From Synechococcus sp. MW101C3 (GTDB lineage: Bacteria; Cyanobacteriota; Cyanobacteriia; PCC-6307; Cyanobiaceae), in assembly GCF_002252635.1 (NCBI RefSeq), contig NZ_NQKX01000003.1:248001-312000 (forward strand): a DNA stretch of 64,000 nucleotides, read 5' to 3'. This document shows positions 1-8,585 of this stretch, piece by piece. Each line of letters starts with the position of its first letter. The first letter of the stretch is position 1. The position numbers and the translations under genes were made by a program. Below the pieces are notes generated by a model. That model made no database searches. It saw only the letters and a list, made by a program, of their open reading frames with translations, and was not told the DNA's origin.

Positions 1-429
1 GAACTGGCCTGGGCTGGCGCCTCCCATCTCACCCTGGTCACGCGGCGGCAGGAGCAGGGTGAAGAGGTGGCCCACACCGTCACCCGCGCCTCCGGGGTGC
101 CGGCGGTATGGCAGCCCTGGCAGGGAGAGGTGGCCGTGCCGGCGGGCACCACCCTGTTGATGAATGCCACCCACCTGGGTTGTGCGCCCGAGCTGGAGCC
201 GGTTCCTGTGCAATGGGACACGGTCGATCCCGGCTGCGTGGTGGTGGATGTGATCACCAACCCCCGCATCACACCGTTCCTGGCCACAGCGCGTGGGCGG
301 GGCTGCCCGGTGGTGGATGGCGTGGAGATGCTGGTGCAGCTCGCTATGCAGATCTTCGAGCGCTGGACCGGCCTGCCCCCGGAAGAGGAGGTATTCCAGC
401 GAGCGGTGGCTGCTGCGCTGGGTGAGTAA
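1..429 (+). CDS. Shikimate dehydrogenase family protein (AroE-like), 3' part
   Basis: The gene enters from the left edge, so only the C-terminal 142 or so residues are visible and the start is missing. The reading frame is open from base 1 to a TAA at 427-429. The visible part has the NADP-domain strand with an MNAT motif, then a VVDVITNPR strand-loop and a VDGVEMLV-Q segment followed by FERWTG. This is the usual C-terminal layout of shikimate dehydrogenases, which reduce 3-dehydroshikimate with NADPH in the chorismate pathway. The family also contains quinate/shikimate dehydrogenase paralogues, and the catalytic N-terminal Lys and Asp lie outside the window. I therefore assign the family but not the exact member. 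The next gene points the other way and converges on it. Confidence 0.75.
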   Translation, partial: ELAWAGASHLTLVTRRQEQGEEVAHTVTRASGVPAVWQPWQGEVAVPAGTTLLMNATHLGCAPELEPVPVQWDTVDPGCVVVDVITNPRITPFLATARGRGCPVVDGVEMLVQLAMQIFERWTGLPPEEEVFQRAVAAALGE

Positions 430-492
430 GGAAGAATCCAAAAGGAAGGAGAAGAGATTCAAGCGACGCCCGAACGCAGCATCCAGTTCGCC

Positions 493-1590
493 TCACTCCG
501 GCACCACAAACCCCTCAAGCCGGGTGCACAGGCCTGGACCTTCGCCGCGCGCCACCGTGGGGTCGTCGTAGGCCACCCAGGCGAGCAGATGGCCGTCGCG
601 GCGTTGCACGTCGAGGCCTTCCGGCTTGTCGCTGCCCTGATCCGGCCGACCTGGGCGGCCATCACGGATCCACAGCAGCGGCTCCGGCTGCTCCACCGTC
701 AGGCCAGGGGTCGGGGCGGAGTCGTTGGGGCGGAGGGCGTTGCGCCAGCGGTAGATGTAACAAGGGCCCGCCAGGGTCATGGTCGGGCCGGCCAGCACCA
801 GCACGTCGTCACTGCCGGGCACCACGGCCAGATCCCGCACCGCCAGGCCGCTGAGCTGAAGATGGCGGCAGCGCCAGCGCTCAAGGCTGAGGGTGGGGCC
901 GTCGCCATCGAGCCCACCCAGCCGCAGGTCAACCACCAGGGCGATGCCCCGCAACACCGGACCGCGCAACCCGACCAACACCCGATCGCCGCGGGCGGCG
1001 ATGCCTTCGATGTCGAGGCCGTTGTCCTTGCTGGGAATCATCAGAAACGGGGCGAGCCGCGGATCAGTCGCCAGAGCCGACGTGAGGGCATCGCGCGGAG
1101 CGGCCGGATCGAACGCCAAACGCTGACCTGTCACAGGCCGGCCCTCGCTATCCAGCCGCAGGCAGCCGAGCACATGGGCGTTGCGGCTCTGCTTGTCATG
1201 CAGGCCCAGCGGTTCACCCTTGTCGTCGTCGTGCTTCCGGCGCCGCAGGCTGTGGGAACCCACCAGCCAGAGCCGATCCGCATCGAGCGACAGTCCCTCG
1301 ATGTCCGATTCGCCGCTGTCTTTACCACCAGCCAGGCCAAAATCCTTGAGCTTCACCTCGCAAAGCTCGCCGTAGCGGTGCTCATCCAGGCGCTTCAGCC
1401 GGTAAAGGCTGCGGCCTTCATCTCCGCCCAGCCAGAGGATCCCATTGCAGGAGGCCAGAGCGGAGAGATTCTGCTGCAGATCTTCTGTCTTCTTGTCACC
1501 GGAAAGGCCCAGATCAAGCAGGCGCTGCTGGCTCGACTCGGCCAGGGGCAGGTCACTTTCAGAACGATGCATCGGTGGGGATGGAGACAA
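493..1590 (-). CDS. DUF3616 domain-containing protein
   Basis: This is a protein of 365 residues without an obvious signal peptide or membrane helix. Two DIEGL/DIEGI motifs, near residues 97 and 214, are each followed by a beta-strand such as LWLVG or VLVGLRG. This repeated pattern is typical of DUF3616 proteins, which are predicted beta-propeller-like and have no established function. The sequence is rich in Asp and Arg, with an RRRKHDDD stretch near residue 115 that is probably a surface loop. Met codons at 1590 and 1572 are both possible starts, and the first few residues add nothing conserved. It stands alone: the neighbour downstream converges, and upstream lies a long gene-free stretch that must hold its promoter. 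Confidence 0.75.
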   Translation of the reverse strand: MSPSPPMHRSESDLPLAESSQQRLLDLGLSGDKKTEDLQQNLSALASCNGILWLGGDEGRSLYRLKRLDEHRYGELCEVKLKDFGLAGGKDSGESDIEGLSLDADRLWLVGSHSLRRRKHDDDKGEPLGLHDKQSRNAHVLGCLRLDSEGRPVTGQRLAFDPAAPRDALTSALATDPRLAPFLMIPSKDNGLDIEGIAARGDRVLVGLRGPVLRGIALVVDLRLGGLDGDGPTLSLERWRCRHLQLSGLAVRDLAVVPGSDDVLVLAGPTMTLAGPCYIYRWRNALRPNDSAPTPGLTVEQPEPLLWIRDGRPGRPDQGSDKPEGLDVQRRDGHLLAWVAYDDPTVARGEGPGLCTRLEGFVVPE

Positions 1591-2433
1591 CAGGCATGCC
1601 GCAGCTTTGACTCAGAGGGAAGGCGACCAGACGTTCCATGGGTGTGTCAGGCCCATGACGGCAAAAGGGCCACTTCGGTGACCTGGAGCGATCGGAATCG
1701 CCAGGGGTTGCGGGGTGCTGAGCCGTGGCAACTGACAACAGTCCTGTCCCGCGGGACCATCCACTCCAACAGGCTGCTTCCACGACGGGAACGGTGCGAA
1801 GGTAGCGCAACTGAGGAAGAAAGGACGAAGCGGTGGCAGGTCAAGACCGCCACGAAGCGAGCTCAAGCGATGGGCGATCGATACCAGCGAGGTAACAGCG
1901 CCGGATCTCCACACTGTCAGCCCCATGGGTGCCAGGGCGGGTCGTTCCCTGTCAGCAAAGGAGGGCAACGATTCGCCGGCCTGGCGCATGCAGAGACAAC
2001 GCCCCGATCCCATAGGGCTGCTGATCCAAAAGGAAACGCAGCGCATGCCCTGGCTCATTCCTGTGCGTCTCTATAGCTTCTTCCGAGGATCGGCTCAATG
2101 CTGAATCGAGCAACGTGATCCTGCAGCAACACCTGCACGCTGTGGTGAAGGCCGCGAAGCGGTGTAACCGCCGCCACGCTGTGCGCAAGCTCTGCTTTGC
2201 ACCAATCCACGGGTAGCTTGCCCGTCGGTGACGACCCGGATTGTGGTGCGTGATCAGACCCTGCCTCTGGACAGGCACGCTGGGACGTCCTGCCAGCTGG
2301 CTGACCATCGGGCGATGGGTATTGCTGATCCCCACGCGATTGGTGTCGCTGATGTCCGATCCCATGGGCGGTGGCGAGCAGCGCCAAGCGGCCAGCGCCA
2401 GGATGCATTGCCTCTTCCGTGCAGCTGCTCCCG
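1591..2433. other. Gene-free stretch, possibly decayed sequence
   Basis: About 840 bases hold no reading frame that I can assign to a family. Frames longer than 100 codons exist on both strands, but their amino-acid composition (Arg, Ser and Pro rich) looks like translated noise. The stretch is less GC-rich than its neighbours. It presumably contains the promoter of the DUF3616 gene on its left edge. A leftward frame ending at 2055 (through about 2160) reads somewhat like protein and could be a remnant, but I cannot name a parent family. Confidence 0.4.
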
Positions 2434-2949
2434 GTGGCGTTCCCGCTGCAGATCCGCCCGTTTGAAGCACCCGACTGGCCAGCGGTTTGGGAGCTGCTGG
2501 AGCCGGTGTTCCGCGCCGGTGACACCTTCCCCCATGACCCGGCCATCACAGAGGCACAGGCCCGCGCGTCCTGGCTGGATCAGACCCAGTCCGTGATGGT
2601 GGCCGCAGAGGCGGCTGGGTCGTTGGTGGGCACCTACTACCTGAAGCCCAACGCCCTCTGCCTCGGCGCCCATGTGGCCAATGCCGGCTATGTGGTGGCG
2701 CAGCGCTGCCGCCGCCAGGGCGTGGGCACGCACCTCTGCCAGCACTCGCTGCAGACGGCCCGGCGCCTGGGCTACCGGGCCATGCAGTTCAACCTGGTGG
2801 TGAGCACGAACCTCGCTGGGATCAGCTGTTGGCAGACCAACGGCTTCCATGTCGTCGGCACCCTGCCCGGGGCCTTTCGCCACAAGCGGCTGGGCGATGT
2901 GGACGCCCTGGTGATGTTCCAGACCCTGACGGAGGAAGCACCTCCATGA
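2434..2949 (+). CDS. GNAT family N-acetyltransferase
   Basis: The protein is a small acetyltransferase of about 171 residues that would move an acetyl group from acetyl-CoA to an unknown amine. The GNAT fold is visible in order: an opening IRPFEAPDW strand and helix, a central beta-strand (AGYVVAQ) leading into the acetyl-CoA pyrophosphate loop RCRRQGVGTHL, then the FNLVVSTN strand and a CWQTNGFHVVGT ending typical of the family's last strands. The start is uncertain. GTG codons at 2371, 2419 and 2434 are all in frame with no convincing ribosome site, and I chose 2434 because it lies just before the conserved IRP. It sits alone between the gene-poor stretch and the facing tRNA-Lys gene. Confidence 0.7.
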   Translation: MAFPLQIRPFEAPDWPAVWELLEPVFRAGDTFPHDPAITEAQARASWLDQTQSVMVAAEAAGSLVGTYYLKPNALCLGAHVANAGYVVAQRCRRQGVGTHLCQHSLQTARRLGYRAMQFNLVVSTNLAGISCWQTNGFHVVGTLPGAFRHKRLGDVDALVMFQTLTEEAPP

Positions 2950-3002
2950 CAGGAAGCCTGAGGCCGGCCTTGAAGAAGCCTGGGGCCCGTCTTGAAAGGG
3001 TA

Positions 3003-3074
3003 TGGGTCGCCTGAGATTCGAACTCAGGACCAATCGGTTAAAAGCCGAGTGCTCTACCGCTGAGCTAGCGACCC
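3003..3074 (-). tRNA. tRNA-Lys (anticodon TTT)
   Basis: The reverse strand folds into a complete 72-nt cloverleaf. The acceptor stem is GGGTCGC paired with GCGACCC, followed by a D-arm with GCTCAGCGGTAGAGC. The anticodon arm is CTCGG-CTTTTAA-CCGAT with TTT as anticodon, and the T-arm is CTGAG-TTCGAAT-CTCAG. The discriminator base is A and the 3' CCA is not encoded, so it must be added after transcription. It reads AAA and AAG lysine codons. Confidence 0.97.
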
Positions 3075-3121
3075 GCCCAACTGGGCACCAAGGGAACGTA
3101 TCACAGGGAGAATGAGCGCTG

Positions 3122-3688
3122 TTGGCGCCCCGTTCCGTGCCCCAAGCCCCCTGGCCTGAGCCCTCCGTGCACCCCGAAGCCTGGGTGGCGCCGGAGGCGG
3201 TGGTGATCGGGGATGTGCAACTGGCGGCCGGCGCGAGCGTGTGGCCGATGGCCGTGCTGCGAGCAGATCTTGCCCCGATCCGGGTGGGAGAGAACAGCAA
3301 CGTGCAGGACGGTGCCGTCCTGCACGGCGATCCGGGCCAGGGGGTCTGGATCGGCGAGGAGGTGACTGTGGGCCACCGGGCGGTGGTGCATGGCGCCACG
3401 CTCAAAGACGGCTGCCTGGTAGGCATCGGCGCCGTGGTGCTGAACGGGGTCACGGTGGGGGAGGGAGCCCTGGTGGCCGCCGGGGCGGTGGTCACCAAAG
3501 ATGTGCCGCCGCGCACCCTGATGGCAGGGGTGCCGGCCCAGGCGCGCCGCACGCTGAGCGACGCCGAAGCTGCCGAACAGCGTCAGCACGCCCGCCGTTA
3601 CCGCAGCCTCGCCGAGGCCCATGCCGGGCGCGGGCCGATTGCTGAGAAATGGCTCAACCACCCCGATCCGAACGAAGCCGGCGCCTGA
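3122..3688 (+). CDS. Gamma-class carbonic anhydrase family protein (left-handed beta-helix)
   Basis: The 188-residue protein is built of hexapeptide repeats, for example [21 protein letters not shown], that form a left-handed beta-helix trimer. The three metal-binding histidines of the gamma-carbonic anhydrase family are present: one in VLHGDP near residue 69 and two in the VGHRAVVHG segment near residues 84 and 89. The conserved LRAD arginine precedes them. Members hydrate CO2 or act as structural relatives (ferripyochelin-binding and CcmM-like proteins), so activity is likely but not proven. The start is TTG at 3122 with GGGAG eleven bases upstream; an in-frame GTG at 3137 is the alternative. 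An ATG at 3112 is out of frame and leads to a 15-codon frame only. Confidence 0.85.
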   Translation: MAPRSVPQAPWPEPSVHPEAWVAPEAVVIGDVQLAAGASVWPMAVLRADLAPIRVGENSNVQDGAVLHGDPGQGVWIGEEVTVGHRAVVHGATLKDGCLVGIGAVVLNGVTVGEGALVAAGAVVTKDVPPRTLMAGVPAQARRTLSDAEAAEQRQHARRYRSLAEAHAGRGPIAEKWLNHPDPNEAGA

Positions 3689-3694
3689 GCTCCG

Positions 3695-3700
3695 TAAGAT
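3695..3700 (+). promoter_or_regulatory. Possible -10 element of psbY (TAAGAT)
   Basis: TAAGAT lies 24 bases before the psbY ATG, matching the TANNNT form of cyanobacterial -10 boxes. No good -35 is visible. An almost identical TAAGAT sits at the same distance before the gene at 6875. Confidence 0.4.
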
Positions 3701-3724
3701 TCACCCACACTTCGCCCCTTCCCG

Positions 3725-3847
3725 ATGGACGCTCGGCTCCTGCTGGTTGCTACCCCGATCCTGCTGGCCGTGGGCTGGGCCGTGTTCAACATCGGCCGTG
3801 CGGCAGTCGGCCAGCTGCAACTCATGCTCAAGCGTTCCCGCGCCTGA
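3725..3847 (+). CDS. psbY: Photosystem II protein PsbY
   Basis: This 40-residue protein has one membrane-spanning helix, [20 protein letters not shown], followed by a positively charged tail ending LKRSRA. That matches cyanobacterial PsbY, a single-helix subunit at the edge of photosystem II near cytochrome b559. It is not essential for oxygen evolution in known cases. The ATG at 3725 follows a possible -10 box by 24 bases. The stop TGA overlaps the ATG of trmFO by one base (TGATG), so the photosystem subunit and the tRNA-modification enzyme are probably translated from one message. Such short genes are easily missed in annotation. Confidence 0.9.
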   Translation: MDARLLLVATPILLAVGWAVFNIGRAAVGQLQLMLKRSRA

Positions 3848-5241
3848 TGGTCTGGGTGATCGGTGCCGGCCTGGCCGGTACTGAAGCGGCCTGGCAGATC
3901 GCCCGTGCGGGGGTTCCCGTGCGGGTCATTGAAATGCGGCCGGTGCGCCGCTCGCCGGCCCACCACAGCGCCGAGTGCGGTGAGCTGGTGTGCAGCAACA
4001 GCTTCGGCGCCCTCTCAGCCGACCGGGCTGCGGGCCTGCTGCAGCAGGAGTTGCGCCAGCTCGGTTCCTTGGTGATCGGCACCGCCGACAGCCATGCCGT
4101 GCCCGCCGGTGGGGCCCTGGCGGTCGACCGCGGCCGCTTCAGCGGCGCACTCACCGCAGCGCTGGAAGCCCATCCCCTGATCACCCTGGAGCGCAGCGAG
4201 CAGCTGGTGTTGCCGCCGCCCGGGGAGATCGCCGTGCTGGCCACCGGTCCGCTCACCAGTGAACCGCTGGCAGAGGATCTGCTGCGCTTCACCGGCCGCG
4301 CCTCCTGTCACTTCTTCGATGCCGCCAGCCCGATCGTGGAGGGCGAGGGCATTGACATGGCCGTGGCCTTCCGCGCCAGCCGCTACGACAAAGGCGACGC
4401 TGACTACATCAACTGCCCGATGAACAAGGAGCAGTACCTCGCTTTCCGTGAGGCACTGCTGAGCGCCGAGCAGGCCGAACTGAAGGATTTCGAGCAGGAA
4501 AGCGCCCACTTCTTTGAAGGCTGCCTGCCGATCGAGGAGCTGGCCCGCCGCGGCGAAGACACCATGCGCTACGGGCCGCTCAAGCCGATCGGCCTGTGGG
4601 ATCCCCGCTGGGGCGACCTCTACGACGCCGATGTGCGTCGAGCCAGGCGGGCCTACGCCGTGGTGCAGCTGCGCCAGGAAGACCGGGACGGCCAGCTCTG
4701 GAACCTGGTGGGCTTTCAGACCAATCTCAAGTGGGGCGAGCAGAAGCGGGTGCTGCGCATGATCCCGGGCCTGGAAAACGCCAGCTTCGTGCGCTTCGGC
4801 GTGATGCACCGCAACACCTTCCTGGAAGCGCCCCAGCTGCTTGATGCCACCCTGCAGTTCCGCCAGCGTCCCAGCCTGCTGGCGGCCGGGCAGATCACCG
4901 GCACCGAAGGCTATGCGGCGGCGGTGGCCGGCGGCTGGCTCGCCGGCACCAACGCCGCTCGGCTGGCCTTGGGCCAGGCACCGATCTGCCTTCCCGCCAC
5001 CACCATGGCCGGCGCCCTCACCCACTTCATCGCCACCGCGCCCAGCGAGCGCTTCCAGCCGATGCCGCCCAATTTCGGTCTGATGCCGGAGCTGCCGGAG
5101 CGCATCCGCGACAAACGCCGCCGCTACGGCGCTTACCGCGACCGCGCTCTGGCGGATCTCGCCCCCTTCACGGCACCATCCTCAGCGGCGTGCATGGCAG
5201 ATCCGGCCGTCACTCCCGGGGCCGACCTGGCGCTTGCCTAG
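3847..5241 (+). CDS. trmFO: FADH2/folate-dependent tRNA (uracil-54-C5)-methyltransferase TrmFO
   Basis: TrmFO makes ribothymidine at position 54 of the tRNA T-loop, using methylene-tetrahydrofolate as carbon donor and FAD as reductant. The 464-residue protein opens with the FAD-binding GAGLAG (residues 6-11) and continues with the family signature [12 protein letters not shown] near residues 42-53. Cys49 there corresponds to the flavin-site cysteine of characterised TrmFO. The [11 protein letters not shown] segment and the ending [12 protein letters not shown] are also typical. The start is the ATG overlapping the psbY stop; the frame is open further upstream, but the glycine motif must lie near the N-terminus. 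The tail after the last conserved block is about 30 residues longer than usual and rich in Ala. Confidence 0.95.
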   Translation: MVWVIGAGLAGTEAAWQIARAGVPVRVIEMRPVRRSPAHHSAECGELVCSNSFGALSADRAAGLLQQELRQLGSLVIGTADSHAVPAGGALAVDRGRFSGALTAALEAHPLITLERSEQLVLPPPGEIAVLATGPLTSEPLAEDLLRFTGRASCHFFDAASPIVEGEGIDMAVAFRASRYDKGDADYINCPMNKEQYLAFREALLSAEQAELKDFEQESAHFFEGCLPIEELARRGEDTMRYGPLKPIGLWDPRWGDLYDADVRRARRAYAVVQLRQEDRDGQLWNLVGFQTNLKWGEQKRVLRMIPGLENASFVRFGVMHRNTFLEAPQLLDATLQFRQRPSLLAAGQITGTEGYAAAVAGGWLAGTNAARLALGQAPICLPATTMAGALTHFIATAPSERFQPMPPNFGLMPELPERIRDKRRRYGAYRDRALADLAPFTAPSSAACMADPAVTPGADLALA

Positions 5242-5244
5242 CCT
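5239..5244 (+). promoter_or_regulatory. Possible -10 element of crtH (TAGCCT)
   Basis: TAGCCT overlaps the trmFO stop codon and lies 21 bases before the GTG start of crtH. It fits the TANNNT pattern. No -35 was identified, so this is a weak call. Confidence 0.3.
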
Positions 5245-5265
5245 CGGCGCACCGGCAACATCCCC

Positions 5266-6819
5266 GTGCAGCAGACGAGCGTCAACACCTCCCCGGTGGC
5301 GGGCGGCGAGGCCTTGGATGCGGTGGTGATCGGCTCCGGCATCGGCGGGCTGGTGACGGCCAGCCAGCTGGCGGCCAAGGGGGCGAAGGTGCTGGTGCTG
5401 GAGCGCTACCTGATCCCGGGGGGCTCCGGCGGCAGCTTTCGGCGCGAGGGCTACACCTTCGATGTGGGCGCCTCGATGATCTTCGGCTTCGGCGAGAAGG
5501 GGCACACCAACCTGCTGACCCGCGCTCTGGCGGATGTGGGCGAACGACAGGACACCATCCCCGATCCTGCCCAGCTCGAGTACCACCTGCCCGGCGGTCT
5601 CAACGTGGCCGTCGATCGCGACTACGACAGCTTCATCGCCCGGCTCACGGCCCTGTTTCCGCACGAAGCCACCGGCATCCGCGCCTTCTACGACACCTGC
5701 TGGCAGGTGTTCCGCTGCCTCGATGCCATGCCGCTCCTCTCCCTGGAGGATCCGGCCTATCTGGCCAAGGTGTTCTTCAGAGCGCCCCTGGCCTGCCTGG
5801 GCCTGGCCCGCTGGCTGCCGGTGAACGTGGGCGATGTGGCGCGCCGGCACATCAGCGATCCGGCCCTGCTCAAGTTCATCGACATGGAGTGCTTCTGCTG
5901 GTCGGTGATGCCGGCCGATCGCACGCCGATGATCAATGCCGGCATGGTGTTCTCCGATCGCCATGCCGGCGGCATCAACTACCCCCGCGGTGGTGTCGGC
6001 ACGATCGCCGAGCACCTGGTGCGCGGGCTGGAGCGTCACGGCGGCGCCATCCGCTACCGCAGCAGGGTCACCAGGGTGGTGCTGGAGGACGGCGAGGCGG
6101 TGGGGGTGGAGCTGGCCGGCGGTGAAACGATCCGCGCCCGGCGGGTGATCTCCAATGCCACCCGCTGGGACACCTTCGGCAGCCTGGTCGACGCCGCCCA
6201 CACACCGGCTGCGGAAACGGTCTGGCGGCGGCGCTACAAACCCTCGGCGTCGTTCCTCTCGCTTCACCTGGGCGTGAAGGCGGAGGTGATTCCGGCGGGC
6301 AGCCATTGCCACCACCTGCTGCTGGAGCGCTGGGAGGAGATGGAGGCGGAGCAGGGCACGGTGTTCGTCTCGATTCCCACCCTGCTGGATCCGGCCCTGG
6401 CGCCGCCTGGCTACCACATCGTCCACGCCTTCACCCCATCGGCGATTGACACCTGGAAAGAGCTGGGGCCCACGGCCTACGCGCAGGCCAAGCAGGCCGC
6501 CGCCGATCGCCTCATCCGCCGCCTGGAAACCTTCCTGCCAGGCCTTGGCGCAGCCATCACCCACCGAGAGGTGGGCACACCCCGCAGCCACCGCCGCTTC
6601 CTGGGCCGGCATCAGGGCAGCTATGGCCCGATTCCGGCGCTGCGGCTGCCAGGTCTGCTGCCGATGCCGTTCAACCGCACCGGTATTCCGGGGCTCTATT
6701 GCGTGGGGGATTCCTGCTTCCCCGGCCAGGGGCTCAACGCCGTGGCCTTCAGCGGCTTCGCCTGCGCGCACCGGGTCGGCGCCGATCTGGGCCTCAACCC
6801 CTGGGCACTGCCGGACTGA
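5266..6819 (+). CDS. crtH: Carotene isomerase (prolycopene isomerase) CrtH
   Basis: CrtH converts poly-cis lycopene to all-trans lycopene in carotenoid synthesis on the thylakoid side. The 517-residue protein has an N-terminal dinucleotide motif VIGSGIGG (residues 21-28) followed by LERYLIPGGSGGSFRREG. The FDVGASMIFG, NYPRGGVGT and C-terminal GLYCVGDSCFPGQG blocks are characteristic of CrtH and plant CRTISO rather than of the CrtO or CrtI desaturases. It starts with GTG at 5266, only 24 bases after trmFO, so it may be co-transcribed with psbY-trmFO. A possible -10 box overlaps the trmFO stop. Confidence 0.9.
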   Translation: MQQTSVNTSPVAGGEALDAVVIGSGIGGLVTASQLAAKGAKVLVLERYLIPGGSGGSFRREGYTFDVGASMIFGFGEKGHTNLLTRALADVGERQDTIPDPAQLEYHLPGGLNVAVDRDYDSFIARLTALFPHEATGIRAFYDTCWQVFRCLDAMPLLSLEDPAYLAKVFFRAPLACLGLARWLPVNVGDVARRHISDPALLKFIDMECFCWSVMPADRTPMINAGMVFSDRHAGGINYPRGGVGTIAEHLVRGLERHGGAIRYRSRVTRVVLEDGEAVGVELAGGETIRARRVISNATRWDTFGSLVDAAHTPAAETVWRRRYKPSASFLSLHLGVKAEVIPAGSHCHHLLLERWEEMEAEQGTVFVSIPTLLDPALAPPGYHIVHAFTPSAIDTWKELGPTAYAQAKQAAADRLIRRLETFLPGLGAAITHREVGTPRSHRRFLGRHQGSYGPIPALRLPGLLPMPFNRTGIPGLYCVGDSCFPGQGLNAVAFSGFACAHRVGADLGLNPWALPD

Positions 6820-6844
6820 CGCCACAGGCCCGCGCCCCGCTGCC

Positions 6845-6850
6845 TAAGAT
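6845..6850 (+). promoter_or_regulatory. Possible -10 element (TAAGAT)
   Basis: TAAGAT lies 24 bases before the ATG at 6875, the same motif and spacing as at psbY. Supporting evidence is limited to this resemblance. Confidence 0.35.
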
Positions 6851-6874
6851 TGTTTCAATTCACAACAACTCTTG

Positions 6875-7123
6875 ATGTCAGCCAGGCCCAACCCCAGCTC
6901 CGAGGAGCTGGCGCGCTACCTGGAGCAGCAGGGCATGCTCACCAAACCGTGGCTGCTCATGCAGCTGCGGCTCAGCAAGCTCAGGGAGGAAAAAGACTCC
7001 ATGACCACCGACGAGTACATCCAACGGGTGCAGGACGCCCACACCGATCTGATGCGGATCGGCGCCTTCTGGAAGGGCCAGGAGCGGCAGGTGTTCGGCG
7101 CCGGCGGCGGCCAGGCGGCCTGA
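6875..7123 (+). CDS. Conserved small cyanobacterial protein of unknown function
   Basis: This soluble 82-residue protein has no signal peptide. It is predicted mostly helical, with two charged helices (SEELARYLEQQ and TTDEYIQRVQDAHTDLMRIG) joined by a KPWLLMQLRLSKLREEKD segment, and a Gly/Ala tail. I recognise no domain. I believe it is conserved among picocyanobacteria because it reads as a well-formed protein with a start at a sensible distance from a -10 box, but this is an inference. A TTG one codon upstream of the ATG is an alternative start. The membrane protein that follows starts 21 bases downstream, so the two may form an operon. Confidence 0.75.
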   Translation: MSARPNPSSEELARYLEQQGMLTKPWLLMQLRLSKLREEKDSMTTDEYIQRVQDAHTDLMRIGAFWKGQERQVFGAGGGQAA

Positions 7124-7144
7124 TCGCCCTCAGGACGACAGCTG

Positions 7145-7720
7145 TTGAACCGCTCCCCACATCGCCCTTCGATGCAACCCCCCGCCGCGCCTGCCGGCAG
7201 CACGCTGCACTGCTATCCGCTGGCGCCGCTGATCCGTTTCACCCTGCTGGCGCTTTACCTCGCCCTGGTGTTGCCCCTGCCGGTGATGGCACCGCCAGGC
7301 CTGCGCCCCTTCTGCCTGGTGGCCGTGCCGCTGGGCTTTCTGCTGGTGAGTGCACTGCTGAGCGAACAGGTGCAGCTCGATGGCGAGGGGGTGCGCGTCA
7401 CCTATCCCGCCTGGTGCCGCTGGTGGCTGCGTCGTGGCTGGAGTCTGCGCTGGGAGCAGATCCACGGCCTGATGCCGATCGGCACCAGCCAGGGCGGCAC
7501 TGTGTACTACCTCAAGGGGCCCGGCACCAGCCGCTACCTCCTGCCCCAGCGGGTGGCCCGGTTCCCGGAGTTCCTCGAGCAGGTGCAGCAGGCCACCGGC
7601 CTCAAGCTGGCCGGCGTGGGCAGGATCACCCCTCCCTGGACCTACTGGACCCTGGCGGGGCTGAGCGTGGCCATGCTGCTCGGTGAAGCCGCAGCCTTCG
7701 CGCTCAGCATCAGGATCTGA
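7145..7720 (+). CDS. Small membrane protein of unknown function
   Basis: The protein has 191 residues. Two hydrophobic segments lie near the N-terminus (about residues 30-50 and 55-75) and one near the C-terminus (LAGLSVAMLLGEAAAFALSI). Between them is a soluble stretch with several Trp residues (WCRWWLRRGWSLRWEQIHGL) that resembles the PH-like beta region of small bacterial membrane proteins. I do not recognise a named family. The TTG at 7145 has an AGGA nine bases upstream; the in-frame ATG at 7172 has no such site. It follows the 82-residue gene closely and converges with the response regulator gene. Confidence 0.7.
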   Translation: MNRSPHRPSMQPPAAPAGSTLHCYPLAPLIRFTLLALYLALVLPLPVMAPPGLRPFCLVAVPLGFLLVSALLSEQVQLDGEGVRVTYPAWCRWWLRRGWSLRWEQIHGLMPIGTSQGGTVYYLKGPGTSRYLLPQRVARFPEFLEQVQQATGLKLAGVGRITPPWTYWTLAGLSVAMLLGEAAAFALSIRI

Positions 7721-7766
7721 GCACGCCAAGCTGGAGCTCCAGCCTGAACGCCCGTGCCCTGAGCGC

Positions 7767-8585
7767 TCAGTTGGCGCTGGTGGGTTGGCGCAGTGGTGTG
7801 GTGGGAGCCTGCGGCATGTCGTTGGCTTCCGGCAGGGTTTCCAGGCTGAAGCGATAGCCCTGCTGACGCACAGTTTCAATGCCACCGCCTTCGCCAAGGC
7901 CGGCCAGCTCCAGCTTGCGGCGCAGGGTGAGCACCTGGGTGTCCACCGAGCGGGGGCCACCGCTGAACGGGGGCCAGGCCATCCGCAGCAGCTCCTGGCG
8001 GCTGCGCACCATGCCGGGTGGCATCAGAAGGGCGCAGAGCAGGGCGAACTCGCGCGGGCTCAGCTCCACCGGTTGGTCGTGAAGGGTGACCTGACGAAGC
8101 AGCAGATGCACCTCCAGCGGTCCCACGCACACCCGCTCCTGCAGGCCGTTGCCACTGCGCCTGAGCAGGCTGCGGCTGCGGGCCGCCAGCTCCTCGAGGC
8201 CGAAGGGCTTGCGCAGGACGTCGTCGGCGCCGGCATCCAGCAGGGACACCACCGGATCGGCGCCGGTGCGGGCTGTGAGCACCATCACCGGACAGCGCAG
8301 GTGGGCCGCCAGGCGCAGGGCCGAGCTTTCCTCCAGCAGTTCGGCGCTCACCAGCAGATCGGGCATCTGGTCTTCGCAGAGCTGCAGCGCCTCGCTGGCC
8401 GTGGCCACCGCGGCGGCCAGGTGGCCGTCCTGGCGAAGGCGCTGGGCCAGCACCGTGCGCAGGGTGGGGTGGGGGTCCACCACCAGGATGCGTTTCAGAG
8501 CACTGGTTGCGGGTCCGCGGCGATCAACGCCAACCGATCCCTCAGCCTTTGCTGGGTTTGGATTCTGATTGGGCGTGAGTTCCAC
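7767..8585 (-). CDS. OmpR-family response regulator lacking the phosphoacceptor aspartate
   Basis: The 272-residue protein has a receiver domain (about residues 32-142) and a winged-helix DNA-binding domain (about 152-248, with LSPREFALL and VDTQVLTLRRKL). It should bind DNA as a dimer and control transcription. In the receiver, the conserved Thr104 (MVLT) and Lys126 (RKPF) remain. The acidic pair is reduced to Asp37 followed by Pro, and the phosphorylated Asp, expected in PDLLVSA at residue 81, is Ala (with Ser80 beside it). It is therefore probably a phosphorylation-independent regulator, like the atypical NblR described in Synechococcus, though I cannot say it is NblR. No histidine kinase gene is nearby. 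About 30 Ser/Pro/Ala-rich residues precede the receiver, so the start could lie further in. Confidence 0.85.
   Translation of the reverse strand: MELTPNQNPNPAKAEGSVGVDRRGPATSALKRILVVDPHPTLRTVLAQRLRQDGHLAAAVATASEALQLCEDQMPDLLVSAELLEESSALRLAAHLRCPVMVLTARTGADPVVSLLDAGADDVLRKPFGLEELAARSRSLLRRSGNGLQERVCVGPLEVHLLLRQVTLHDQPVELSPREFALLCALLMPPGMVRSRQELLRMAWPPFSGGPRSVDTQVLTLRRKLELAGLGEGGGIETVRQQGYRFSLETLPEANDMPQAPTTPLRQPTSAN

Noticed and set aside
589-2076. A 495-codon open frame antisense to the DUF3616 gene and beyond
   Set aside because: Its first part is the shadow of the DUF3616 gene, and the rest has no protein-like features.
3112-3159. An ATG just before the gamma-carbonic anhydrase gene as its start
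   Set aside because: It is out of frame and meets a stop after 15 codons, so the TTG at 3122 or GTG at 3137 must be used.
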